Origin: Punctularia strigosozonata HHB-11173 SS5 | Taxonomy: Eukaryota > Basidiomycota > Agaricomycetes > Corticiales > Punctulariaceae | Direction: 5' to 3' | DNA: 64,000 nt | NCBI RefSeq assembly: GCF_000264995.1 | Contig: NW_006767436.1 | Coordinates: 1,700,800-1,764,799 of the forward strand | In this document: positions 25,463 to 35,445 of the stretch, piece by piece | How the letters are laid out: each line of letters begins with the position of its first letter | Position numbering within the stretch: position 1 is the stretch's first letter | The notes under the pieces: model-generated | What the model was told of the DNA's origin: nothing | Seen by the model: only the letters and a program-made list of their open reading frames with translations | Database searches by the model: none | Position numbers and translations under genes: made by a program

Positions 25463-26979
25463 TTAAGCCCCGATCAGGTATCCGCCTCTCCATAGGGCTG
25501 CGGCGAGGTGGGGTATAGGGGCGGTGGGAATGCGCTCTCCTGATCGTCGCCGCGTCCTGCTCAGCGCCGATCTGACCGCCGTTGGATAGTTGTCCATAAG
25601 CATGCGGATATCCTCATCCTTGGTCGCTCTGTATGTAGGGCTTGCGATGGGATATGAGCTCGCGGGATATACGTAGGACGTGGGCCAGAGTCTGAGATCT
25701 TCAGATGTGCCTTCAATGCGCCTGGAGGCCGCAATTTGAGGTATGATCGGGCAGCGACCGTAGACAGGCAGGTGGCGGCTTGTGACGGGGTATGCCGACG
25801 ACCTGCGAGTGCGGATATGCTCCTTCGGGAGAATGGGATCAGCGGAGGGATTCCATTCCGACGGCGCTGGTAGAGCTACTTCATCCGGTCGCGACAATAA
25901 ACCATTCCGCGAAGCACTGATGACTTCTCCAAGAATGGAACCGACGATTCTGTGCGGCGTGTCCGCAAGGTGCGAGGACTCAACGTGGAAGTGAATTAGA
26001 TGACCCAGCCACCGACTGTAGGCGTCGTCCGTGACCGAAAGCTCGTAATTGAGAATATTCAGCGCAGCTCTCTCCAAAGCGATGAGCGCTTCTCGCGAAA
26101 TGCGGGTGTTCATGGACCTACTCTCCAAAAGCGCATGAGAAATAGAAAGAAAGGTTATTAATGAACACGTACCACTCGGACATGCGGTACGTGCAACAGT
26201 TCAGCCATTTGTCCGCCAGCACCATCCCAACTGTGACCATCTTGACAATCCGTTCCTCCAGCGTGAGAGGCTCACCCCGATAAAGCGCCTCCCAGAAGGG
26301 GTATGCGTCCGCGGGAGGTAAGAGTGACGTGATGTGCAGTATAGTGAGGGTGTAGTAGATGGCGTAGATAACGCAAGATAGTTCCATTGGCATTGCCAAC
26401 AAAACCAAGTAAATGCGATCGACAGCACATGCCATGTCGTTCGTAGGATCATGCGAGCTGCAAGGAAGTCATGAGTAAGGGACAATCCATACGGAAAGCA
26501 ACATACAAGCCGAAGGGAAGAAGCCCGCTCCGAGTCTGCGCGCACACGTAGTCTACAATCCATTCCGAGAAAGGTCTTAGGCGAGCAAAGTCCCGCGAAG
26601 GGTGATGTTGGCTGGGTCTACCGGCTCCGATCGGCAGCGGAGGGATAGAACGAGCTCGCCGCGGAGAACGGCCATTCGTCGCGGGATGGAGTTCGTTGCA
26701 AGGGCTTATCGGAGGATATGGAGAGATATGCAGGTCATGCGAGTGGTCCACAGGAGACCACCAGCCATTGGTCGTCCATCTGACCTTGGAGGCAGGGCTG
26801 TCGTCAGAGCGCGGGATCGATCTTGGATCGATCTTGGCATGTGTATGGACGGAGTGCAAGCCAACCTTTCCACTGAATTTGGGGCGGTGGTAAGGGGCAT
26901 TGGCAAAGCGAGCCGCCTTGACAGAGCGCTGCCGGCGAGCAACGAGCGCATCACGAGGAGATGCAGGACCATAGGCCAT
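25463..26979 (-). CDS. Second PHO80/PCL-like cyclin
   Basis: This is a cyclin-box protein of the PHO85-partner type, predicted CDK regulator. It starts MAYGPASPRDALVARRQRSV at 26979. The N-terminal 150 residues are basic and proline-rich. The cyclin box begins near RPFSEWIVDYVCAQTRSGLL and continues with VDRIYLVLLAMPMELSCVIY, ERIVKMVTVGMVLADKWLNC and, in the last exon, ISREALIALERAALNILNYE then LSVTDDAYSRWLGHLIHFH. The C-terminal tail is low complexity and stops at 25463-25465. Two introns (near 26450 and 26150) interrupt the box. The second lies right after the ADKWLN helix, a matching place to the intron in the 17468-19837 cyclin. This supports common descent. The two differ strongly in sequence, so the duplication is not recent. 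Confidence 0.8.
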
Positions 26980-27290
26980 CGTGAGCGGAAAGACGGGAAT
27001 GAAAGGGCTACACGCCCAGGTATATAGGCGACACCCCTACGGGTGGCCCGTTGTGCGCTCTAAGTTCCGATCTTTGGTGGCTTTGTTGGGCGATGGTCAG
27101 AGGGTGGCACAATGCACAAACCCCGGCAGTGGCTTCGTTAATGAAGAATGTCCCCCACTGGGCAGCCTTGGCGTTTCTAGTCGTAAAGTCGTCGTAGATG
27201 TACAGCCGAGAACGCGTGATGCAAGAGGATAGTCCGCTCCGCGCGGGGATGACCCTCCAAGGAACAGGAGGATGAAAGCGAGAACAGCCG
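26980..27290. other. Region upstream of second cyclin
   Basis: This is probable promoter space for the minus-strand cyclin. A 145-codon minus frame (27097-27534) crosses into the inverted-repeat segment. It has no domain I recognise and is interrupted upstream by the LINE, so I do not call it a gene. Confidence 0.35.
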
Positions 27291-27325
27291 TTCCACTGGG
27301 AAGCCGGGCTATGGCCGGGCCATGG
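27291..27325 (+). repeat. Left arm of inverted repeat
   Basis: This arm pairs with 36492-36526. It contains the core GGGCTATGGCCGGGC and runs into a perfect 18-bp palindrome, GCCGGGCCATGGCCCGGC (27314-27331), able to form a GC-rich cruciform or hairpin. Confidence 0.55.
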
Positions 27326-27575
27326 CCCGGCTCTGTAGCCCAGGTGCCACAGCAAGCCAGCTCAGGTAAGCTGTCCGCGTAATAATTAAGTAACCTATTG
27401 ATCGTTGGCCGAAGCCGTCTGATCAGCGCGACGAAGAGTACAAGGCGGTTGTAGGATAGAATGCGGCATAGGTCCGGGAAGGAACACAGGACTTGCACAA
27501 GATCAGCCAAGAGCATGCTGTAGACAGACGACATATTCTTTACGGCAACACTGGTGTTTTATAGGATTGCAAGGA

Positions 27576-27585
27576 GGGGATTTAT
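27576..27585 (+). repeat. LINE target-site duplication, 5' copy
   Basis: GGGGATTTAT at 27576-27585 recurs at 35740-35749 directly after the LINE poly(A) tail (with GGAA between). This fits target-primed reverse transcription. Confidence 0.75.
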
Positions 27586-28439
27586 CCCTTGAACTAGGAC
27601 CATCACCACCGATGGTACCGACGGTTGGCCTCTACGCGGCTCAAGGGACTAGTACCCTTCGGGGGAAGCTAACAACCGTTCCTCGACCCTATACGGGGAG
27701 GAGAAGAGCGCAGACCGCGTTCAACGTCGTACAGACGTCTAGCCACCCAAGACCGGGTAACCAACGCTATAGCACACACCTCCGCAAAGTTAATGGCTAC
27801 CTCTCCACCCATAAGAGTAGACTACTACCTACTACTTATACCAACGTGCATACAATACCAGGACGCCCTAGACGTCGTGTACGCATCCCAGTGACCTCCG
27901 CTAGACCGCGCCACTCAAGTAACCAAGCCTGAGGTGACACAACGCCAGACCACCGACCCTAAAACCACAAGATACAGAGGCAAACCTCGAAACATAGATC
28001 CGCCCCTTTCTTAACCCTGCGTCACACTCCCGCAGGAAGACGGCGACGACCGGTCAACCTGGCTGCCCCCTACCTCACACGGGGCGACGCCACACAAAGT
28101 ACCTAGTCGGGCCGGAGCCGTACCAAAGGAGGCCACCCGCCGGCAAACCACGAGGAAACACGAGTGGAACAAAGACAGAGACACAAAGGAGTAGGGGCCG
28201 CACTCCAGGAGCCATGCGCAGCTGGGGACAAAGACGATCGGGACAGACCAAAGGTATAAAATCCCTTATCTCCCCCTCCCGCCATCCTCCCCTTCAACCA
28301 TCGAACTGACTACGCCACCCTACGCGCCCCTCGATACAATACACTCCCACCCTGCCAGACACCTGACATCCACAATGGCAAGTCCGGGCCCCAGCGCGTA
28401 GGACGATGACTGACCAGTAATGTACAGAGCCAACCGAAC

Positions 28440-29783
28440 ATGCTGCAGACCCTAGAGATCTCCCTAATCGACACGGGACGATCACCTAAACGTGCCCGCG
28501 CCGACGAAGACGATCCCCAGTCCTTGACTGACTCGGAGGCGCGCAGCGGCGAAAGGAACACTATAGACGATCTAGACTCGCGCCCCCGCATCCCGCTCCC
28601 TCAACGCTCCATCTGGCCCAGCCCGACCGCACCGCCAACTTTTACGGACGAGAACCCCCATATCCAAACATCGAGACGCGGAGACCCCCCAACGGCCCGC
28701 CCTACCGACCAGTCGGTCGAATTCCTAGACGTGGTCTTCCCCAGAATCGGACTTAGTATGGCAGATCTGTTGGAAGGGATGGAGACGGCCCAAACTACGC
28801 CGGTTCTAGCTAACCCAGGCGACTTTCTCGCCATAGTGCCCTTCAACGCGGGACAAGACCTCTTCGCCGCACGCCCAACGCTTCACGCCGACATTCTGGA
28901 GTTCATCGTGGCCCTCCGTATTGACGTCGGACCGCCGTCTGAGTCGGTAGGGAACGCTAAACGGCGACTGGACACGCATCGCCCCCTCGCTAAGAAGAAT
29001 TCAAGGCGCTCGTTCGACAAACCATGGACAATCCTCCTGACTGGCTGCAACAGCCACGAACGCGCCTACCTGCTATATCAACAGACTTTCGCAGTCAATG
29101 AGGACATCTGCTTCCACGTTCTGTCCTTCGACCCGAATTACTACGAATGGACCATTATGCATATCTCCGGGGACGCGGTCAGGGCCGCCGAAGACCAGGA
29201 AGCCCTACCGGAAGTCAAGAACGAGATCCTAACCGCCATCAAGACGGTCCTCTGGAAGGACAAGCCCTTCCGGAACTTCGTAGATCAAGTTCTTCGCGCT
29301 GCCGGCATCCCCGGCACGGTCAATGACCGAGTCGCCTACGCCACGAGCTCGTTCACACTCACATACATCCCCCTTCGCAACCAACAGGGGAGGCTCGACC
29401 CCGTAATGCAACTCATGGGGCGCCCGATCGCAACGAACTATGACGAACACCGCCGCTGGCTCGCGCTTATTCGCAAACCAAGCTACTACGTCAAGGGCGG
29501 ACTGAAGAAGCTGCTCATAGAAAAGAAAGACATCGAGTGCGCCCTTTGCAAATCCGTCACTCACCCGGCATGGGACTGCCCCTTCCCGAAGATAGCAGGC
29601 TGGAGCGGCCCAACGGAGGCGAAGCCCACCCGCGCGAGGAGCAACAACGACAACGACCGAGGCAACATGCACCCTGGGAGAGGCCGCCGGGGAACCTCCA
29701 GAGGCCGAGGAGGGGCAAGAGCCTCAAACAGACGCGGGGGATGGGAGACCGTAACCCGATCCCAGTACGGCAACCGGTGGTAA
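28440..29783 (+). CDS. LINE ORF1 protein with CCHC zinc knuckle
   Basis: This 447-residue nucleic-acid-binding (gag-like) protein is expected to coat element RNA and act as chaperone. The first 130 residues are proline/acid-rich (for example SPKRARADEDDPQSLTDSE). The middle part (about residues 190-330) resembles the folded core of Tad1-type ORF1 proteins, with PWTILLTGCNSHERAYLLYQ and FNPNYYEW-like text. A CCHC knuckle CALCKSVTHPAWDC (Cx2Cx4Hx4C) lies near residues 366-380. The tail is rich in arginine and glycine (RGRRGTSRGRGGAR), fitting RNA binding. It stops at 29781-29783 and is followed by a long spacer before ORF2. Confidence 0.85.
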   Translation: MLQTLEISLIDTGRSPKRARADEDDPQSLTDSEARSGERNTIDDLDSRPRIPLPQRSIWPSPTAPPTFTDENPHIQTSRRGDPPTARPTDQSVEFLDVVFPRIGLSMADLLEGMETAQTTPVLANPGDFLAIVPFNAGQDLFAARPTLHADILEFIVALRIDVGPPSESVGNAKRRLDTHRPLAKKNSRRSFDKPWTILLTGCNSHERAYLLYQQTFAVNEDICFHVLSFDPNYYEWTIMHISGDAVRAAEDQEALPEVKNEILTAIKTVLWKDKPFRNFVDQVLRAAGIPGTVNDRVAYATSSFTLTYIPLRNQQGRLDPVMQLMGRPIATNYDEHRRWLALIRKPSYYVKGGLKKLLIEKKDIECALCKSVTHPAWDCPFPKIAGWSGPTEAKPTRARSNNDNDRGNMHPGRGRRGTSRGRGGARASNRRGGWETVTRSQYGNRW

Positions 29784-30294
29784 ACCCGGGCCGTTCTCGT
29801 TAGCGTACTATCAAACCCCATGTCTGTAACAAAGTACGAAACCAACAATAGACGATACCATTAACAATCCACCTTGGGGGGGAACAAAGCACGGAGACGC
29901 CATACAGCCCAAATCTACTGAGCCGTAAGGCGACAGGAAAGCTGTGGAAGCGTATAAACTACTAACGTTGTGGCTAAAGGTAAGTAGAGTCCGGCCGACG
30001 GTAACGGCAAAGCTGACCGGAGAGCACGACCGCCCCAACGGGTGCTCGTCCGGGAGGCACCTACTAACCGTTTCTAGGTCCTGCTAACCTAGGAACGGCA
30101 CTCAACACCAAGCAACGAACACCGACACGATTGACACAGTAAGCCCCCTACATCTCCCCAGCACTGACGGTCACCTAGGCAATGGCGGATCCGCCCTCGG
30201 AGGCGGTATCTGTCGCGCCGCTGGCAGATCCGTCGAGGATGGGGCGTGTGGTAACGGCAGCGGGCAGGTACGGCTCGATGGTGGGGAGACCGGG
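29784..30294 (+). other. LINE inter-ORF spacer
   Basis: These 511 nt lie between ORF1 stop and the first ORF2 Met. The spacer has no frame linking the two ORFs. It contains a yeast-like branch-site match TACTAAC (29960-29966), followed 12 nt later by AG and then at once by GTAAGT (29980-29985). These are splice-type signals discussed in the findings. Confidence 0.5.
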
Positions 30295-33200
30295 TTGAGG
30301 ACAAGCCCCACGACAGGGGACAGCACCCGGGACAAGGACCCGTCGCGACCGACCGAACAGTCCTCCGACAGAGGACGAGAGATGGCCTCAGAGCAAGGCC
30401 GTCAAGTAGTGCAGACCGCGCTAGGACCCCAGCAGACCGCTGACGGCCCACCCACGCAACGCGAGGGGCGGCAAAATGCCGAAGATAGACTGCGAAAGAG
30501 TCAAGAGCAGATGAATGCCATAGAGCGCGAGCTAAACAGACGCCTCGGGATAAATCCCAATACCGGCAGAGCAAAAGACAGACCCAGGCGGAAACCCCCC
30601 AAGGCAATGAAAGCCGGGATAAGAATTGCATCACTAAACATCCGAGGTTTCGGACAGGCAAACGGCCAGGGCAGCCAAAGCAAGTGGCACCACATAAATC
30701 AACTGATGCGAGAGCGAAAGATCGCAGTGCTGCTTATACAAGAAGCCCATATGGATAGTCAGAGGAGGGATGACATAGAAGGATTATTCACCAACCGTCT
30801 CCGAGTCTTCGCGTCTCCAGACCCAGAAAACCTGACGGGGAAAGCAGGCGTAGCAACCGTAGTAAACAAGCAGCTAATCCGAGACTGGGAGAACATAACG
30901 GCGAAGGTGGTAACACCCGGACGAGCAATGAGCATCGAGCTTAAAACACTTAACAAAAAGAGACTTACTATACTAAATGTCTACGCCCCGAACGACCCTC
31001 AACAGAACCTAGCATTCTGGATAGACATCGATAGCCACTATTCAATGAATCAGAGAGAGCCCAAACCAAACATGATTGGAGGGGACTTCAACCTGGTGGA
31101 AGACGACATCGACAGGTTACCGGCCCATCACGACTTGGACCAGGCTGTAGAAAAGCTTGATGAAACGACCAGTCGACTCCGACTTGTAGACGGTTGGAGG
31201 AGCACGTACCCAGATAGAAAAGAATACACATTCTACCAGAAGTCAACCCTCTCACAGTCACGAATCGACAGAATCTACGTGACCCCCGAGATCCTAGAGA
31301 CGGCGAGAGAATGGGCGATAACCACAGTAGGCATCCCAAACCTAGACCATAGGATGGTTTCAGTACAGGTCACCGATGAATCAAGTCCAGAAGTCGGGCG
31401 CGGAAGGTGGTCTATACCACAACACGTACTGAAGGACCGGGAGTTTGCAAGACTAGCATACAAAGAAGGAATGCGAGCGACAGAGCGACTAGAGAAGGTG
31501 ACAAACTCACGACGAACGTGGTATGAAAACCCGCAGGTAATCTTCGCCGACATGAAAAAAGAGATCCTCAAAATAGCCAGACAGCGGGAACGAATAACGG
31601 TACCCCGGATCATAGAAGCGCAGAAAGCGCTGGAGAAAGACATTGAGAATGTTCTTAATAGCGACATGAAAGAGGAAGAACGCACGAGGGAAGCCGGAAT
31701 CCTGCTGCAAAAGCTGGAAGACCTGGAAAAGAAACGGCATAGGAAGGCGAGAGATTCCGTCGCAGTACGCGCACGTCTAGAAGGAGAAACGATCAGCAAG
31801 TACTGGATCCAAACGAACAAGGAAAGGAAACCACGAGACATGATTTACGCACTCCGCAAGCCAATACAAAATAGAACACAAGAACCCTGCGATGCAGAAT
31901 ATGAGAAAGACTCCGGGAAAATGGCGGAGCTGGCGAGAGACTACCACAACTCGCTCCAAAGCTTAGAAAACCCCGTGAGCCCGGAGATCCGAGAGAGTGT
32001 AATCAAGGAGGTCCTGCAATCGATAAAGACTGAGCCAGATCATCGGGGAAGGGCGACCCTAAATGGACTGATAACCGAGAAAGAGGTTACAGACGCTCTG
32101 AAACACTCGAAAAACGGAAGCGCAGCAGGTCTCGATGGAGCGACCTATGAACTCTGGAAGACCCTTCACGCACGCTGCATCGAGGACTCACGTCATGAGG
32201 ACAGGAAACCTTTCGACATAGTGAAGATAATGACCGCCGCGTTTAACGACATCCAACTGCACGGTGTTGACCCTCGCACTAAGTTCGCGGAGGCTTGGAT
32301 GTGCCCGCTATACAAGAAGAATGACAGGAACGAAATAAGCAACTACCGTCCAATATCGCTCCTGAATACCGACTACAAGCTACTCACAAAAGCCCTGACC
32401 CTGAAGCTCGCGGAAGTCGCAACGGACCTGATTCACCCAGATCAGGCAGGATTTGTCCCAGGACGCCGAATCACAGACCAAACAAAACTCACCAGAATGG
32501 TAATGGAATATGCGGAAGTAATGGAGGAAAACGGCATGATAGTGGCACTGGACCAAGAGAAAGCATACGACAAAATCGCTCACGATTATCTCTGGAAGAC
32601 ACTTGAAGCGTTCAAAGTCCCGGACCTTTTCATAAAAACGATCAAGTCCCTATACGCCCATGCGCAGACCAGAGTCATGGTCAATGGGATACTAAGCTCA
32701 CCTTACAATGTAACTCGTGGGGTCAGACAAGGGGATCCGCTCTCATGTCTCCTCTTTGACCTCGCGATCGAACCCCTCGCCGAAATGCTACGATCATCAG
32801 AGTTAAACGGGTTCAAGATCCCTGGCACAGAAAAGAAACTCATCTCCAGACTGTTCGCAGACGATACTACAGTCTTCCTGTCTGAGTTCGATAACTTCGA
32901 AGATCTGCAACAAATCCTCCATAAGTGGTGCATAGCATCAAAAGCGAAATTCAACATAGAAAAAACGGAAATCCTACCGATCGGCACCCCGGACTATCGT
33001 GAAGCCTTCGTTGCGAGAAGGAAAACCAAGGGCTGCGTAAGACCTATAGCCGACAACATCCACATAGTGGAAGAAGGTGAAAGCATTCGCCTTCTAGGAG
33101 CGTGGTACGGTAATGGTTTCGAGATAGAGGGCCCATGGAAACCAGTCATAGACAAGATTGACACGAACCTTGAAAGATGGGAACGGTCCCACCCAACAAT

Positions 33201-35445
33201 TCTAGGAAGACGGCTGATAGTCATGCTCACGGCAGGTAGTATGACGCAATACTTAACCGCAGTCCAAGGGATGCCACGGCACATCGAAGACCGGATTGCC
33301 CGGAGAATCGCAAAGTTCATGCGGGCAGACAAATCGTCCGCCGCCGTCGCCGAAGAAACACTACTTGCGCCAATCGAACTTGGAGGCCAAAGCGTCCTAG
33401 ACATACGTGCAAGAAATAAGGCAATCAAAGTGATGAATTTGAAAGAGTACCTTGACTTTGGGCCAGAACGCCCGCTATGGGCGACCTTCGCGGACGCCCT
33501 CCTTGCGGCGAGAACCCCCAAAACGGAACATAACCTGGATAATACCATCAAAGCCAACATCTTCCTCCAATCGTGGAAAACGAGCACGAGCCACGCGATT
33601 CCCATCTCACAGGGACTACGAGATCTCTGGTCAACCGCGAATGAATTCGGAGTCCGACCCGAAGGGATAGCATTTGCGAGGGAAATCATACGCCAAATGC
33701 CAATATGGAGACACCGTGAGGCAGACCCACGTATCCGAAAGCTCGAACGTTCCAAACCAGCCATATGCCTAAGAACGAAACACGGAGTCAGAACTGTGGG
33801 AGATACTGAAATAATGGCCGATAAACGCCAAAATAACCAACACAAACCAAGGAAAAACTGCAAATGCACCACCTGTAAAACCATGCGAGAAACCGGGTGC
33901 TTGAACCCCCACAAATGCTATGTCAAAGCAGAGGAACTCCTCGACACCCTCCCACCAAAATGGAACCCGCGAGGAGTGAAACCAGAAGACTACGAACCGG
34001 GAGAAATCATTGAGCAGAATCCAGACGACAGCCTGAACTTCGACCACAGGCTGACGACGAGAGGCAACCTGAGAGAAATCTTCCGCATCTTCACCGAAGG
34101 AACCACCACGAATGACCTCCCTGAGTACGGAGGCAACGACCTTATCCCGGCAGGGAACGACGTCGTGATTGCGACGGACGGCTCATGCGAGAATAACGGC
34201 GACGCAAATGCGCGTGCCGGGGCTGGAGGCTTCGTAGCAGAAGGTGACGAATTGAACTTCGCAGTCCGACTGCCGCAACACATGGTCCAGTCTAACCAGA
34301 CCGGAGAAATGATCGCCATCAAAGTATGTGCGGAGAGAATCCCACGTGAAAAGGAGCTGTACATTGAAACCGATTCCAAATATGTCATCGGAGAAACGAT
34401 AACTCACCTCAAGAAAAGGGAGGACACAGGATACATAGGAGCTGCAAACCGCGACATCGCAAAGGCAACGGTTGCAGCGCTCCGCATGCGGACCTCCAGT
34501 ACGAGCATAAAATGGATCAAAGGGCACAACGGGCATGAAAGGAACGAAGGTGCTGACCGAAAGGCAGCAGAGGCGGTCCGGAAACTAGTGAGCGACGACG
34601 TGCCGCTGGACATCACACCGACCCTACGAGTGACAGGAGCCAAACTTTCTAAGATCACGCAGAAGTTAGCATACCAGGCGATAAGGGAAATAAAAATGAA
34701 AACGTACCGGGTACGAGATCGCGCAATGAGAAACGTGAACCTCGTACGGGACGCAATCGAATCGCACTTCGACCGGTCCCCTTCAACAGGCAGGATCTGG
34801 AAGTCGATCCAGAACAAAGACCTGGCAAGAGAGACACGATACTTCCTTTGGATGGCGATGCACGATGCGTATATGCTCGGGGACAAGTGGCTACGCCCTA
34901 GCTGTCCTGCTGAACTACGGGAACGAAGCGTCTGTGCACATTGTGATAAGATCGAAACAATGGATCACATACTGACGGAATGCCAAGCTTCTGGACAAGA
35001 AGAGATATGGGATCTTACCAAAAACTTATGGAGGAAGAAGAATCCAGACAGAGAAATGCCAACGCACTTGATAGGCGCAATCCTCGGGAGTCAGTGCACG
35101 GAGATCAAGGATAGCAAGGGCAAGATAAAACGGGGCCAAACAAGGCTCTATCGGATTCTAATCGCAGAATCAGCCCATCTAATTTGGAAGATACGGTGCC
35201 AGAGGGTAATAAGAGATGGGAATCGACCCCTGACGCAAAAGGAAATAAGGAACCGGTGGAAAGCCACCATGAACGCCCGACTTAAGATGGACTGCCGCAT
35301 GGCGGACAAAGCTAAGTTCGGCGCAAAAGCGGTGAATACTGACCTAGTCCTAGAGACATGGTCCGGAACACTGCAAAACGAAAGCCTCCTACCCGACGAC
35401 TGGGTGGGCTGGTGCGGGGTTTTAGTGGGTATGGACCCAGAATAA
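30295..35445 (+). CDS. LINE ORF2: endonuclease, reverse transcriptase, RNase H
   Basis: This 1,716-residue polyprotein nicks target DNA and copies the element RNA there. An apurinic-type endonuclease spans about residues 104-355: IRIASLNIRGFG, VLLIQEAHMD (Glu), NMIGGDFNLVEDD (Asp/Asn) and NLDHRMVSV (His). The reverse transcriptase lies at about 600-900: KNGSAAGLDGATYELWK, ISNYRPISLLNTDYKLL, DQAGFVPGRRITDQ, VALDQEKAYDKI, GVRQGDPLSCLLFDLAIEPL and the catalytic LFADDTTVF near 851. RNase H lies at about 1288-1430: VIATDGSCENN, GEMIAIK, YIETDSKYVIG and IKWIKGHNGHERNEGADRKA. All four acidic residues are present. A terminal zinc motif CAHCDKIETMDHILTEC (Cx2Cx7Hx4C) sits near 1547, as in Tad1 elements. 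The first roughly 100 residues are basic and of unknown role. The start was taken at the first Met; a later Met near 30607 is possible. Confidence 0.92.
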   Translation: MRTSPTTGDSTRDKDPSRPTEQSSDRGREMASEQGRQVVQTALGPQQTADGPPTQREGRQNAEDRLRKSQEQMNAIERELNRRLGINPNTGRAKDRPRRKPPKAMKAGIRIASLNIRGFGQANGQGSQSKWHHINQLMRERKIAVLLIQEAHMDSQRRDDIEGLFTNRLRVFASPDPENLTGKAGVATVVNKQLIRDWENITAKVVTPGRAMSIELKTLNKKRLTILNVYAPNDPQQNLAFWIDIDSHYSMNQREPKPNMIGGDFNLVEDDIDRLPAHHDLDQAVEKLDETTSRLRLVDGWRSTYPDRKEYTFYQKSTLSQSRIDRIYVTPEILETAREWAITTVGIPNLDHRMVSVQVTDESSPEVGRGRWSIPQHVLKDREFARLAYKEGMRATERLEKVTNSRRTWYENPQVIFADMKKEILKIARQRERITVPRIIEAQKALEKDIENVLNSDMKEEERTREAGILLQKLEDLEKKRHRKARDSVAVRARLEGETISKYWIQTNKERKPRDMIYALRKPIQNRTQEPCDAEYEKDSGKMAELARDYHNSLQSLENPVSPEIRESVIKEVLQSIKTEPDHRGRATLNGLITEKEVTDALKHSKNGSAAGLDGATYELWKTLHARCIEDSRHEDRKPFDIVKIMTAAFNDIQLHGVDPRTKFAEAWMCPLYKKNDRNEISNYRPISLLNTDYKLLTKALTLKLAEVATDLIHPDQAGFVPGRRITDQTKLTRMVMEYAEVMEENGMIVALDQEKAYDKIAHDYLWKTLEAFKVPDLFIKTIKSLYAHAQTRVMVNGILSSPYNVTRGVRQGDPLSCLLFDLAIEPLAEMLRSSELNGFKIPGTEKKLISRLFADDTTVFLSEFDNFEDLQQILHKWCIASKAKFNIEKTEILPIGTPDYREAFVARRKTKGCVRPIADNIHIVEEGESIRLLGAWYGNGFEIEGPWKPVIDKIDTNLERWERSHPTILGRRLIVMLTAGSMTQYLTAVQGMPRHIEDRIARRIAKFMRADKSSAAVAEETLLAPIELGGQSVLDIRARNKAIKVMNLKEYLDFGPERPLWATFADALLAARTPKTEHNLDNTIKANIFLQSWKTSTSHAIPISQGLRDLWSTANEFGVRPEGIAFAREIIRQMPIWRHREADPRIRKLERSKPAICLRTKHGVRTVGDTEIMADKRQNNQHKPRKNCKCTTCKTMRETGCLNPHKCYVKAEELLDTLPPKWNPRGVKPEDYEPGEIIEQNPDDSLNFDHRLTTRGNLREIFRIFTEGTTTNDLPEYGGNDLIPAGNDVVIATDGSCENNGDANARAGAGGFVAEGDELNFAVRLPQHMVQSNQTGEMIAIKVCAERIPREKELYIETDSKYVIGETITHLKKREDTGYIGAANRDIAKATVAALRMRTSSTSIKWIKGHNGHERNEGADRKAAEAVRKLVSDDVPLDITPTLRVTGAKLSKITQKLAYQAIREIKMKTYRVRDRAMRNVNLVRDAIESHFDRSPSTGRIWKSIQNKDLARETRYFLWMAMHDAYMLGDKWLRPSCPAELRERSVCAHCDKIETMDHILTECQASGQEEIWDLTKNLWRKKNPDREMPTHLIGAILGSQCTEIKDSKGKIKRGQTRLYRILIAESAHLIWKIRCQRVIRDGNRPLTQKEIRNRWKATMNARLKMDCRMADKAKFGAKAVNTDLVLETWSGTLQNESLLPDDWVGWCGVLVGMDPE

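Noticed and set aside
27097-27534. 145-codon minus-strand frame with a CTATAAAA box about 30 bp upstream
   Set aside because: It runs through the inverted-repeat arm and palindrome, shows no domain and has no sensible exon structure, so it is treated as chance within repeat DNA.
28601-34886. Minus-strand frames opposite the LINE ORFs, some over 300 codons
   Set aside because: They are antisense shadows of ORF1/ORF2 with no recognisable domain.
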